This document shows positions 37,244 through 44,665 of a stretch of 64,000 nucleotides of DNA, piece by piece. This stretch comes from JBBDJG01 sp040880005. GTDB lineage: Bacteria > Actinomycetota > Thermoleophilia > Solirubrobacterales > JBBDJG01. The first letter of the stretch is position 1. Each line of letters starts with the position of its first letter. The notes beneath the pieces are model-generated. The model did not search any database. It saw only the letters and a list, made by a program, of their open reading frames with translations, and was not told the DNA's origin. The stretch covers positions 1 through 64,000 of the forward strand of contig JBBDJG010000028.1 of assembly GCA_040880005.1 (NCBI GenBank). The letters are read 5' to 3'. Made by a program: the position numbers and the translations under genes.

Positions 37244-38193
37244 AGGTCTATCGGGACCTCGACGAGGTGGCGGCCGCCGATCCGGGTCGTGCAATAGCGC
37301 TCGGCACGTTCGACGGAGTTCACCTCGGCCACCGGCGCGTGATCGGCGCGGCGATCGACCGAGCTGCGCGCTCTCGGCTGCGCTCCTGCGTCGTCACCTT
37401 CGATCCGCATCCTGAGCGCGTGTTGCGTCCCGATCGCCCGCTCAAGCTGTTATCGACGCTCGCCATCAAAGCCGAACGCATCGGTGAGTTGGGAGCGGAC
37501 GAACTGGTCGCGATTCCGTTCACGACCGAGTTGTCGCGCATGAGCGCGGAAGAGTTCTGTGCCGGCGTGCTAGCGAAGCGGCTCGGCGCCACGTATGTCA
37601 GCGTGGGCGCCAACTTTCGCTTTGGCCGCGGCGCCGAGGGAGACGCATCCACGCTCGTGGCGCAGTCTCAATTCGAAACCGAGACGGTTGCGCTGGTCGA
37701 ATGGCACGGCGCTCCGATTTCCTCAACGCGAATCAGGGAGCTGGTGCAACGCGGGGACGTGCGCGACGCGGCGGAGCTTTTGGGCGCACCGTTCGCGCTC
37801 GAGGGCGAGGTCGTGAGCGGTGACAAGCGGGGGCGAGAGCTGGGTGTTCCGACCGCCAACATCGCTGCTGCGCAAGATCTCGTGATGCCTGCGGCCGGCG
37901 TTTACGCGGGTATCGTGCGTGCACGCGGGCGAGATGTACCTTCGGCGATCAACATCGGCGTCAGACCGACGTTCGGCTCGGGTGGCGAGCTGGTCGTGGA
38001 AGCGCATTTGATCGACTTCGACGCCGACCTGTACGGCGAGACACTTCGTGTCTCGTTCTTGGAGCGACTTCGTGAGGAGCTGAAGTTCGATTCGGCGGAC
38101 GAGCTGGTGGCTCAGATGCGACGCGACGTGGGGGCCTCGCGCGAGATCGCGCGCTCCGCGACCGGAGCGGCAAGGGCCTCGTCAGGTCGCTGA
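37240..38193 (+). CDS. ribF: Bifunctional riboflavin kinase / FAD synthetase
   Basis: The N-terminal FMN adenylyltransferase domain has GTFDGVHLGHRRVI near residue 28, VGANFRFGRGAEGD near residue 125 and ISSTRIRELV. The C-terminal flavokinase domain has GRELGVPTANIA and PSAINIGVRPTFG near residue 230. It converts riboflavin to FMN and then FAD. It starts within the truB stop (ATGA). Confidence 0.96.
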   Translation: MKVYRDLDEVAAADPGRAIALGTFDGVHLGHRRVIGAAIDRAARSRLRSCVVTFDPHPERVLRPDRPLKLLSTLAIKAERIGELGADELVAIPFTTELSRMSAEEFCAGVLAKRLGATYVSVGANFRFGRGAEGDASTLVAQSQFETETVALVEWHGAPISSTRIRELVQRGDVRDAAELLGAPFALEGEVVSGDKRGRELGVPTANIAAAQDLVMPAAGVYAGIVRARGRDVPSAINIGVRPTFGSGGELVVEAHLIDFDADLYGETLRVSFLERLREELKFDSADELVAQMRRDVGASREIARSATGAARASSGR

Positions 38194-38217
38194 CCGGCGA
38201 CGGCTTTCTGGTACCTT
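38190..38217 (+). promoter_or_regulatory. Candidate rpsO promoter
   Basis: CTGACC (38190-38195) and TACCTT (38212-38217) are spaced by 16 bases. The GTG of rpsO begins 8 bases after the -10 box and has no ribosome-binding site, so a leaderless transcript is possible. Both boxes are only fair matches. Confidence 0.4.
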
Positions 38218-38224
38218 CTCCCGC

Positions 38225-38494
38225 GTGACACTGACCAAGGACGCAAAGAGCGAGTTGATCCAGAAGTTCGCCAAGCACGAGGGCGACACCGGTTCCGCAG
38301 AGGTCCAGGTGGCGCTGCTGACCGCACGGATCAACGAGCTGACCGAGCATCTGCGCGGGCACCGCAAGGATCATCACTCGCGGCGCGGGCTGCTGATGCT
38401 GGTCGGTCAGCGGCGGCGTCTGCTCGAGTACCTCTCCAGGGAGGACGTCGAGCGCTATCGCGGCCTGGTCCAGGAGCTCGGGCTACGTAAGTAG
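38225..38494 (+). CDS. rpsO: Ribosomal protein S15
   Basis: The 89-residue product is a canonical S15: LTKDAKSELIQKFAKHEGDT, then TARINELTEHLRGHRKDHHSRRGLL and QRRRLLEYLSREDVERYR. S15 binds 16S rRNA helices 20-22 early in assembly. The start is GTG without a visible ribosome-binding site. The order rpsO-pnp is conserved in bacteria. Confidence 0.97.
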   Translation: MTLTKDAKSELIQKFAKHEGDTGSAEVQVALLTARINELTEHLRGHRKDHHSRRGLLMLVGQRRRLLEYLSREDVERYRGLVQELGLRK

Positions 38495-38507
38495 ATACGT
38501 CGCGCCG

Positions 38508-38717
38508 CAGAGCTCCCGATTTTCGCGTCCGAGAACGTGTTTCAAAATCCCCCGCGCCCGTCCGGTGGCGCCGGATCGTTGCGGATGCTTCATCTTCGGT
38601 CGGGGCAATGGCGCTGCCATTGCGCCCTCCCTGCATCCTCGCCCCGCTTGATCCGGCGCCACCAGCCTCACACGCGGGATTCCAAAATACGTTCTGAGCG
38701 AAAATCGGAATATGTTC
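38508..38717. repeat. PAL1 long form, about 210-bp nested palindrome between rpsO and pnp
   Basis: The ends match the short PAL1 copies (GAGCTCCCGATTTTCGC at the left, GCGAAAATCGGAATATG at the right). The interior folds on itself in steps: CCGATTTTCGC (38516) with GCGAAAATCGG (38698), GAACGT with ACGTTC, GTGGCGCCGGATC (38565) with GATCCGGCGCCAC (38650), and a central GCAATGGC-GCT-GCCATTGC. No protein-coding frame spans it. It looks like the full-length form from which the short ones derive by loss of the middle. Confidence 0.85.
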
Positions 38718-38835
38718 CGATCGGGAGCCCTGAGGGCTCGAGTAGCGGCAGTACCTGCGCTGCTACCATGCGCGGAAATTCCGGACAGAGAACGAATCGA
38801 CGCGGCCAACCGGAGGCCGCCGAAAGGAAACACAT

Positions 38836-41091
38836 ATGAGCGCTGTAGGAACGGACCGGGTCTCCGTCGAGATTGCAGGTACCGAGATCAGCTTAGAAAC
38901 AGGCGCGCTCGCCAAGCAGGCCGGCGGAGCGGTGGTAATCACCGCCGGCGAGACGATGGTTCTTTGCACGGCCACCGCCGGGAACCTCAGAGACACAGAC
39001 TTCCTGCCCTTGACGGTCGACGTGGAGGAGCGCATGTACGCGGCCGGCAAGATTCCCGGTGGCTTCTTCAAGCGTGAGGGGAGGCCTTCGGAGAAGGGCA
39101 TCCTCACGGCTCGCATGATCGATCGCCCGGTTCGGCCGCTGTTCCCGAAGGGCTGGCGCTACGACACCCAGATCGTCGCGACGCCGATGTGCATCGACCA
39201 CGTTCATCCCTACGACATCCTCGCGATGAACGGCGCCTCAGCGGCGCTGGCTCTGTCCGACGTGCCCGTATCGGTGCAGGTCGGCGCGGTGCGGGTCGGC
39301 AAGGTCGACGGTAAGTTCATCGTGAACCCCGAAGAGGCCGACATCCCGGGGAGCGAGTTGGATCTGATCGTGGCTGGCACCGACGACGCGATCCTGATGG
39401 TCGAGGCCGGCGCCGACGAGGCGACCGAGGCCGAGATCCTCGACGCGCTCGACATCGCGCACGCCGAGATCAAGAAGCTGTGTCAAGCGCAGTGCGACCT
39501 GGCCGCCAAGGCCGGCAAGCCCAAGCGCGAGCACGACGAGCCGCAGATCGACGAACCGCTACTCGAGCAGATCGTCGCATCGCACGGCAGCACCCTCGAG
39601 CAAGCGACGCAAGTCGAGGACAAGCTCGAGCGCCAGGAGGCCACGAAAGCAGTCGAGGAAGCGGTGCTCGCGCAATACGCGTCCGCCGACGGTGGCGAAC
39701 CGGCCGACCCCGAGCGTCGCCGGGATGTGCAGCGGGCGATCGACAAGCTCGAGAAGGACGTCATCCGTAGGCGCATCGCGGTGGACAAGAAGCGGCCCGA
39801 CGGCCGTGCGGCAGCGGAGATTCGCGACGTGTCGTGCACGGTCAGCATCGCGCCGCGCACACACGGGTCGGCGGTGTTCACGCGCGGCCAGACACAGGCG
39901 TTCTCGGTCGCGACGCTCGGCACCAGCCGCGAGGAGCAGCGGCTCGACACGCTGGGCCTCGAGACGTCGAAGCGCTACATGCATCACTACAACTTCCCGC
40001 CGTTCTCGGTCGGTGAGGCCGGCTTCATGCGCGGGCCGAAGCGTCGTGATATCGGTCACGGTGCGCTGGCCGAGCGGGCGCTGCTGCCGATGATCCCGTC
40101 GGTCGAGGAGTTTCCCTACACGATTCGCGTCGTGTCCGACATCCTCGAGTCGAACGGATCCTCGTCGATGGCGTCGGTCTGTGGGTCGACGCTTTCGCTG
40201 ATGGACGCGGGCGTCAAGATCCGCAAGCCGGTGGCAGGGATCGCGATGGGCCTGATCAAAGAGGGGGACGACTACATCATCCTCACGGATATCGCCGGCG
40301 TGGAAGATCATCTCGGTGATATGGACTTCAAGATCGCAGGCACGGAGGAGGGCATCACGGCGCTGCAGATGGACATCAAGATCTCCGGAGTCACGTTCGA
40401 GATTCTCAAGAACGCGCTCGCGCAGGCACGCGACGCGCGCTTGGGGATCCTTGAGACGATGGCCTCCACGATTTCCGAGACGCGTGCCGAACTGAGCCCG
40501 CACGCGCCGCGAATCACGTCGATCCAGATCGACCCCGAGAAGATCGGCGCAGTGATCGGAAAGGGCGGCGAGACGATTCGCGCGCTGTGCGAACAGTACG
40601 AGGCGCAGATCGACGTGGACGACGACGGCACCGTGCTCGTTTACGCGATCAACGGCGAGCTGGGCGATGCTTGCATCGAGGAGATCCGTCGCATGACCAA
40701 GGACGTGGAGGTCGGCGACGAGTTCACCGGCAAGGTCGTGAAGACGACGACCTTCGGAGCGTTCGTGGAGTTGACCAAGGGCACCGACGGGCTTCTGCAC
40801 ATCTCCAACCTCGTCCCCGGCGGACGGGCGGAGTCGGTCGAGGCCGTCGTCAATCGCGGTGACGAGATCGCGGTGCGCGTCGTCGAGGTCGATCCTTCGC
40901 GTGGGCGTATCGGCCTGCGACTTGCCGACGACCCCGAGGTCGAGGGCAAGACGGCCGAGGAGCTAGCCTCGATCGGCACGGGCAACGGCGGACCGCCCCG
41001 TGGCGGGCGAGACCGCGGTCGTGGCGGCGGCGGGCGCGACCGTGGCGGCCGAGACCGTGGTCGTGGCGGCCCGCGTCGCCGCGACGACTGA
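38836..41091 (+). CDS. pnp: Polynucleotide phosphorylase
   Basis: The 751-residue enzyme has two RNase PH-like halves (GGFFKREGRPSEKGILTARM near residue 75; RTHGSAVFTRGQTQAF near residue 340) with GSSSMASVCGSTLSLMDAG in the second. A KH domain (VIGKGGETIRAL) and an S1 domain (GKVVKTTTFGAFVELTKGTDGLLHIS) follow. The tail is Gly/Arg/Asp-rich (RGGRDRGRGGGGRDRGG). It degrades RNA with phosphate. AAAGGAAA precedes the ATG. Confidence 0.97.
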   Translation: MSAVGTDRVSVEIAGTEISLETGALAKQAGGAVVITAGETMVLCTATAGNLRDTDFLPLTVDVEERMYAAGKIPGGFFKREGRPSEKGILTARMIDRPVRPLFPKGWRYDTQIVATPMCIDHVHPYDILAMNGASAALALSDVPVSVQVGAVRVGKVDGKFIVNPEEADIPGSELDLIVAGTDDAILMVEAGADEATEAEILDALDIAHAEIKKLCQAQCDLAAKAGKPKREHDEPQIDEPLLEQIVASHGSTLEQATQVEDKLERQEATKAVEEAVLAQYASADGGEPADPERRRDVQRAIDKLEKDVIRRRIAVDKKRPDGRAAAEIRDVSCTVSIAPRTHGSAVFTRGQTQAFSVATLGTSREEQRLDTLGLETSKRYMHHYNFPPFSVGEAGFMRGPKRRDIGHGALAERALLPMIPSVEEFPYTIRVVSDILESNGSSSMASVCGSTLSLMDAGVKIRKPVAGIAMGLIKEGDDYIILTDIAGVEDHLGDMDFKIAGTEEGITALQMDIKISGVTFEILKNALAQARDARLGILETMASTISETRAELSPHAPRITSIQIDPEKIGAVIGKGGETIRALCEQYEAQIDVDDDGTVLVYAINGELGDACIEEIRRMTKDVEVGDEFTGKVVKTTTFGAFVELTKGTDGLLHISNLVPGGRAESVEAVVNRGDEIAVRVVEVDPSRGRIGLRLADDPEVEGKTAEELASIGTGNGGPPRGGRDRGRGGGGRDRGGRDRGRGGPRRRDD

Positions 41092-41096
41092 GCGCG

Positions 41097-42374
41097 GTGG
41101 CGCAGGAACACCAGCTCACACAGCTCGATTCGGGCATTCGGGTGGTGACCGAGAAGATCACCTCGGTGCGGTCGGTCGCGCTCGGCTTTTGGGTACGCGT
41201 CGGATCGCGCGACGAGAGCCCGGCTCAGGCGGGTATCTCCCACTTCCTCGAGCACATGCTGTTCAAGGGAACGCCGGAGTTGAGCGCCGCTCAGATCGCT
41301 GAGACCTTCGACGGCTTCGGCGCGGAGCTGAACGCGGCAACCAGCAAGGAGACGACCGTCGTTTACGCGCACTTCCTCGACGAGCACCTGGAGCGCGCCT
41401 TCGAGGTCATGTCGGACATGCTGCTGCGCTGCACCTACGCCGATCTGGAGTCCGAGCGCGAGGTCGTGCTGGAGGAGATCGCGATGTACGAGGACGAACC
41501 CCAGGACAAGGTTCACGACGTGCTATCGACGGCTGTCTTCGGCGACCACCCGCTCGGGCGCCCCGTGATCGGCCGCGGCGAGGTCGTGGGGGCGCTGACG
41601 GTGGACGACGTGTCGAGCTACCACCACACGCGCTACGTGCCCGGATCGGTGGTCGTGGCTGCGGCGGGCAACCTCGAGCACGATCGGATCGTCGAGTTGG
41701 CGCAGCGCTGCCTCGCGATCGACGGTGGCGATGCTGCCGGGAGCCTCAACGGGGGAGTGCCCGGCGTGAGCGCGCGCCGGTCCTTCTACGCCAAGGACAC
41801 CGAGCAGTACCACATCTGCCTTGGCGGAATGGGAATCAAGCGCGACGACGATCGCCGCTACGCGCTGGCCCTGCTCGACGCGATCCTGGGTGGATCGTCG
41901 TCCTCGCGGCTGTTCCAGGAGGTGCGCGAGAAGCGCGGCCTCGCGTACTCGGTCTACTCCTGGGCGAGCCAGTACCTGGACTCGGGGCAGATCGGCATCT
42001 ACGTGGGGACGCGCGAGGACACGGTCGCCGAGGCGGTCGCGACGATCGCCACCGAGCTCGAGCGGATCCGCGAGCCGGTGCCGGCGCAGGAACTCGATCG
42101 AGCGCGCGAGCAGGTCAAGGGGAGGATGGCGCTATCGATGGAGTCGACCCGCGCGCGCATGACCAGGCTTGGGTCGAACGTGTTGCTCGGGCTCCCTCTG
42201 TTGTCGCTCGACGAGACCTTCGAACGGGTCGACGCCGTGACCGTCGACGACGTGGTGGCGCTGGCGACCGTGTTTTACGACAGCACGAAGATGTCGGCCG
42301 CTGCGGTGGGCCGGGACGAGGATCGCTTCCGATCGGCACTCGAGCCCATCAGCGCATCGCTGGCGGCGGTCTGA
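41097..42374 (+). CDS. M16-family zinc metallopeptidase
   Basis: The 425-residue product has the inverted zinc motif HFLEHMLFKG near residue 44 with the distal glutamate in EREVVLEEIAMYEDEP near residue 120. The C-terminal half has SSSRLFQEVREKRGLAYSVYSW, typical of the mitochondrial-processing-peptidase-like group that follows pnp in many Gram-positive bacteria. It is likely cytoplasmic, as no signal peptide is seen. The start is GTG five bases after pnp, and its stop overlaps the dapB ATG. Confidence 0.93.
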   Translation: MAQEHQLTQLDSGIRVVTEKITSVRSVALGFWVRVGSRDESPAQAGISHFLEHMLFKGTPELSAAQIAETFDGFGAELNAATSKETTVVYAHFLDEHLERAFEVMSDMLLRCTYADLESEREVVLEEIAMYEDEPQDKVHDVLSTAVFGDHPLGRPVIGRGEVVGALTVDDVSSYHHTRYVPGSVVVAAAGNLEHDRIVELAQRCLAIDGGDAAGSLNGGVPGVSARRSFYAKDTEQYHICLGGMGIKRDDDRRYALALLDAILGGSSSSRLFQEVREKRGLAYSVYSWASQYLDSGQIGIYVGTREDTVAEAVATIATELERIREPVPAQELDRAREQVKGRMALSMESTRARMTRLGSNVLLGLPLLSLDETFERVDAVTVDDVVALATVFYDSTKMSAAAVGRDEDRFRSALEPISASLAAV

Positions 42375-43072
42375 TGGCGGCGGGCACGTCGATCCGGGTC
42401 GTGGTCTCCGGAGCGGCCGGAAAGATGGGCGCGACGGTCTGCGCCGCCGTCGAGGGCGCGGACGACGTGGAGCTGGTCGCACGTGCCGACCCGGCGCTCG
42501 ATGTCGATCTGGCAACCGCAATCGCGGACGCCAAGCCGGACGTCGTGGTGGACTTCACGACGCCGGACGTGGTGTTCAACAATGCGCACCTTTGCCTGAG
42601 CAGCGGTGTCCACGCCGTCGTCGGCACCACCGGCCTCACCGCCGAGCAGCTCGCCGAGCTGAAGCAGCTTGCCTCGGGCGGGGATGCCAACTGCTTCATC
42701 GCGCCGAACTTCGCGCTGGGCGCGGTGTTGATGATGCAGGCGGCCAAGCTGGCCGCGTCGCACATGGACGGCGTCGAGATCGTCGAGCTTCACCACGATC
42801 GCAAGCTCGACGCTCCCTCTGGAACTGCGAAGCGCACCGCCGAGCTGATCGGGCAGGCCGGCGGGCAGGCCGATGCGCCGATCCACTCGGTGCGGCTACC
42901 CGGGCTGGTCGCCCACCAGGAGGTCATATTTGGCGGTCAGGGCGAGACGCTGACGATTCGCCACGACTCGATCTCACGCGAGTCGTTCATGCCGGGAGTG
43001 CTGCTGGCCGTGCGCCGCGTTGCGAGCCTCGACGGCCTCGTCGTCGGGCTGGAGAACCTGCTGAACGATTAG
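42374..43072 (+). CDS. dapB: 4-hydroxy-tetrahydrodipicolinate reductase
   Basis: The 232-residue enzyme has the Rossmann motif VSGAAGKMGATV near residue 10, the active-site block VELHHDRKLDAPSGTAKRTA near residue 138 and RLPGLVAHQEVIFGGQGETLTIRHDS near residue 175. It reduces the DapA product with NAD(P)H in lysine/diaminopimelate synthesis. In many actinobacteria dapB stands close to dapA; here a roughly 3-kb block with a toxin-antitoxin pair and an amidase separates them. Confidence 0.95.
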   Translation: MAAGTSIRVVVSGAAGKMGATVCAAVEGADDVELVARADPALDVDLATAIADAKPDVVVDFTTPDVVFNNAHLCLSSGVHAVVGTTGLTAEQLAELKQLASGGDANCFIAPNFALGAVLMMQAAKLAASHMDGVEIVELHHDRKLDAPSGTAKRTAELIGQAGGQADAPIHSVRLPGLVAHQEVIFGGQGETLTIRHDSISRESFMPGVLLAVRRVASLDGLVVGLENLLND

Positions 43073-43113
43073 TGACGGCGCCGGGCTCCGAGTAGCGACC
43101 TCCTGCTCGTAAG

Positions 43114-43551
43114 TTAGGAGACGTCTGCTTCGTTCTCAGCCTCGAGTCGATCCGCGAACTGTCTCGGCGTTAGAACGGGCGGGTCCGAATCTTGCAGCTC
43201 CGTCAGATGCCGGTCACCCGAGACAACGACGTGGGCGCGACCGGCGCGCGCAAGCGCGAACAGGTAGTCATCGCCGGGGTCCTCCGTGACAACTGGTCGT
43301 TCGGAGGGATCCTCGATAAGCACTGAGCCAGCGGCGAGCGCGGCTATGTAGGCGGCGGCCCGGTCCTCGCTGGCTTGCGCGGCGAACTTCGGTCGAGTTA
43401 GGACCGTGGCGAGTTCCGAGATTAGCAACGGCGAGACAAGAAGTTCGAATGCACCGTTGCGCCAAGCGCGAACGATACGATCGGGTGCCGAGCCGCGAGG
43501 AGAGATGAACGCGGAGATGAGGACGCCTGGATCGACGACGGCTCGCGTCAC
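43114..43551 (-). CDS. PIN-domain toxin (VapC-like)
   Basis: The 145-residue product has the PIN acidic residues: Asp in AVVDPGVLISAFISPRG, Glu in LISELATVLTRPKF, and Asp residues in TEDPGDDYLFALARAG and VVSGDRHL. Such enzymes cut RNA. It is the subgroup annotated as putative toxin component, PIN family. Its GTG start overlaps the stop of the upstream ribbon-helix-helix gene, so the two form a toxin-antitoxin operon. Confidence 0.9.
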   Translation of the reverse strand: MTRAVVDPGVLISAFISPRGSAPDRIVRAWRNGAFELLVSPLLISELATVLTRPKFAAQASEDRAAAYIAALAAGSVLIEDPSERPVVTEDPGDDYLFALARAGRAHVVVSGDRHLTELQDSDPPVLTPRQFADRLEAENEADVS

Positions 43552-43778
43552 CGGCGGCGGCGAGCTGAGTGAAGTTCCTCGTAAGCCAGCTCAAGCGCCT
43601 TTTCCTCGCTTAGCGTGCTGTGTCTCTGAGCTTCATCGAGCGCGGCGATCCCGAGGTAGACCCTGAGGGCGTCCTCGACCACCTCTGAGTCTCGCTTGTC
43701 CGAGCGGGCAGCCCGCACCTTCGCGGCCCGAGCCACTTCAGGGTCGAGGTATACGGTCACTTTGCGTTTCGCAGCCAT
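43548..43778 (-). CDS. Ribbon-helix-helix antitoxin (VapB-like)
   Basis: The 76-residue product begins MAAKRKVTVYLDPEVARAAKVRAA, a classic ribbon-helix-helix start, followed by a helix and an extended tail (LSEEKALELAYEELHSARRRR) that could wrap the toxin. It should neutralise the PIN protein and repress its own promoter. An inverted repeat lies about 20 bases upstream. Confidence 0.88.
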   Translation of the reverse strand: MAAKRKVTVYLDPEVARAAKVRAARSDKRDSEVVEDALRVYLGIAALDEAQRHSTLSEEKALELAYEELHSARRRR

Positions 43779-43796
43779 GGCGAGATCGTACCAGCA

Positions 43797-43812
43797 TGAC
43801 GCTATGACGTCA
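43797..43812. promoter_or_regulatory. Candidate antitoxin operator
   Basis: TGACG-CTATGA-CGTCA is a perfect inverted repeat with a 6-base spacer, placed 19 bases upstream of the antitoxin ATG. Ribbon-helix-helix antitoxins usually bind such sites. The next bases upstream are the broken tRNA end. Confidence 0.5.
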
Positions 43813-43824
43813 AACGGTCACTGT

Positions 43825-43849
43825 GCTCTCCCAACTGAGCTATGCGCCC
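43825..43849 (-). pseudogene. 5' fragment of a tRNA gene
   Basis: The reverse strand reads GGGCGCATAGCTCAGTTGGG followed by AGAGC, a perfect acceptor 5' strand, D stem and D loop of a tRNA. The anticodon arm, T arm and acceptor 3' strand do not follow; the sequence runs into the antitoxin promoter instead. The tRNA appears cut by the arrival of the toxin-antitoxin module. Confidence 0.75.
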
Positions 43850-43894
43850 TGAGTCTGGCCGCGGCTATCCGACATTTCAGCCTAGGATCACACG

Positions 43895-44473
43895 ATGCTG
43901 CGGTCGTCCTTGCGACAGCTTCCCCGGTTGAGACTGTTGGAGTGGAAGCTTGCGATCGTGCTGGCCGCAATCGTGGCGCTCCTCCTCTTTTGGCTGTTGC
44001 CGTGGCCTGTCGCACTGCTCGCCGCTCTTCCGGTCTTCGTGGTCGTCACGCTCATCTTTGTAGTCGCGCTGCTCGTCGTCGAACAGGTTCTCCGCACGCT
44101 CCTTAGCTTGCCGAACCGGCCGGTTGCCGACGACCGGGTCAAAGTCAAAGCGATCATCCAGGGCAAGGTCGCAGCCATGTTTGCCGGGCCATGGGAGGAT
44201 CTGGACACCTACGGCGATCAGGAGGAAACTGTCGCTCTGCCGTCCGGCCAAGAGCTTCGCGTCGTCTCAGCGGCATTTTGGGATATGGACGAGTGGGGTT
44301 CGGCCATGTGTATCCAGGTATCCGGGATCATCGGACGGGGGCTGCTGGAGTGGTCCTACGAGGTGTGGAATGAAAGAGGAGATCCCGACGATGACATTCC
44401 ACCCCCGCCTCCAGGCCATCCGATATGGAAAGACCCTTCCTTCTGGCGATTGAACGCCGAATCGGATACGTAG
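43895..44473 (+). CDS. Hypothetical membrane protein
   Basis: The 192-residue product has two strongly hydrophobic helices (residues about 18-60: LAIVLAAIVALLLFWLLPWPVA and the run after it). A soluble domain of about 130 residues follows, with many acidic and aromatic residues (GPWEDLDTYGDQEETVAL; SAAFWDMDEWG) and PDDDIPPPPPGHP near the end. I recognise no family. Codon composition looks less GC-rich than flanking genes, in keeping with an acquired segment next to the toxin-antitoxin pair. Confidence 0.6.
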   Translation: MLRSSLRQLPRLRLLEWKLAIVLAAIVALLLFWLLPWPVALLAALPVFVVVTLIFVVALLVVEQVLRTLLSLPNRPVADDRVKVKAIIQGKVAAMFAGPWEDLDTYGDQEETVALPSGQELRVVSAAFWDMDEWGSAMCIQVSGIIGRGLLEWSYEVWNERGDPDDDIPPPPPGHPIWKDPSFWRLNAESDT

Positions 44474-44477
44474 CGAT

Positions 44478-44504
44478 CGGGCAGAAAAGCGTCGTTTCTG
44501 CCCG
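44478..44504 (+). terminator. Perfect hairpin after the membrane protein gene
   Basis: CGGGCAGAAA and TTTCTGCCCG form a 10-bp perfect stem with a 7-base loop, starting five bases after the stop codon. There is no T tract, so it may end transcription with a factor or protect the mRNA 3' end. Confidence 0.5.
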
Positions 44505-44665
44505 AATCCCGTCGCATCCGATGCAATCCGCGCATATCCGCGCCGACACCGAAACGGCGTGACCCCGCTTCCTGCTCGCTACGAGCGGGTTCGGCGGGCG
44601 CACTTGCTCTCGCTTGTCGAGCTGGGGCTCTCCCAACTCGAGCCAACCGGCCTGGACGCTCGAAC

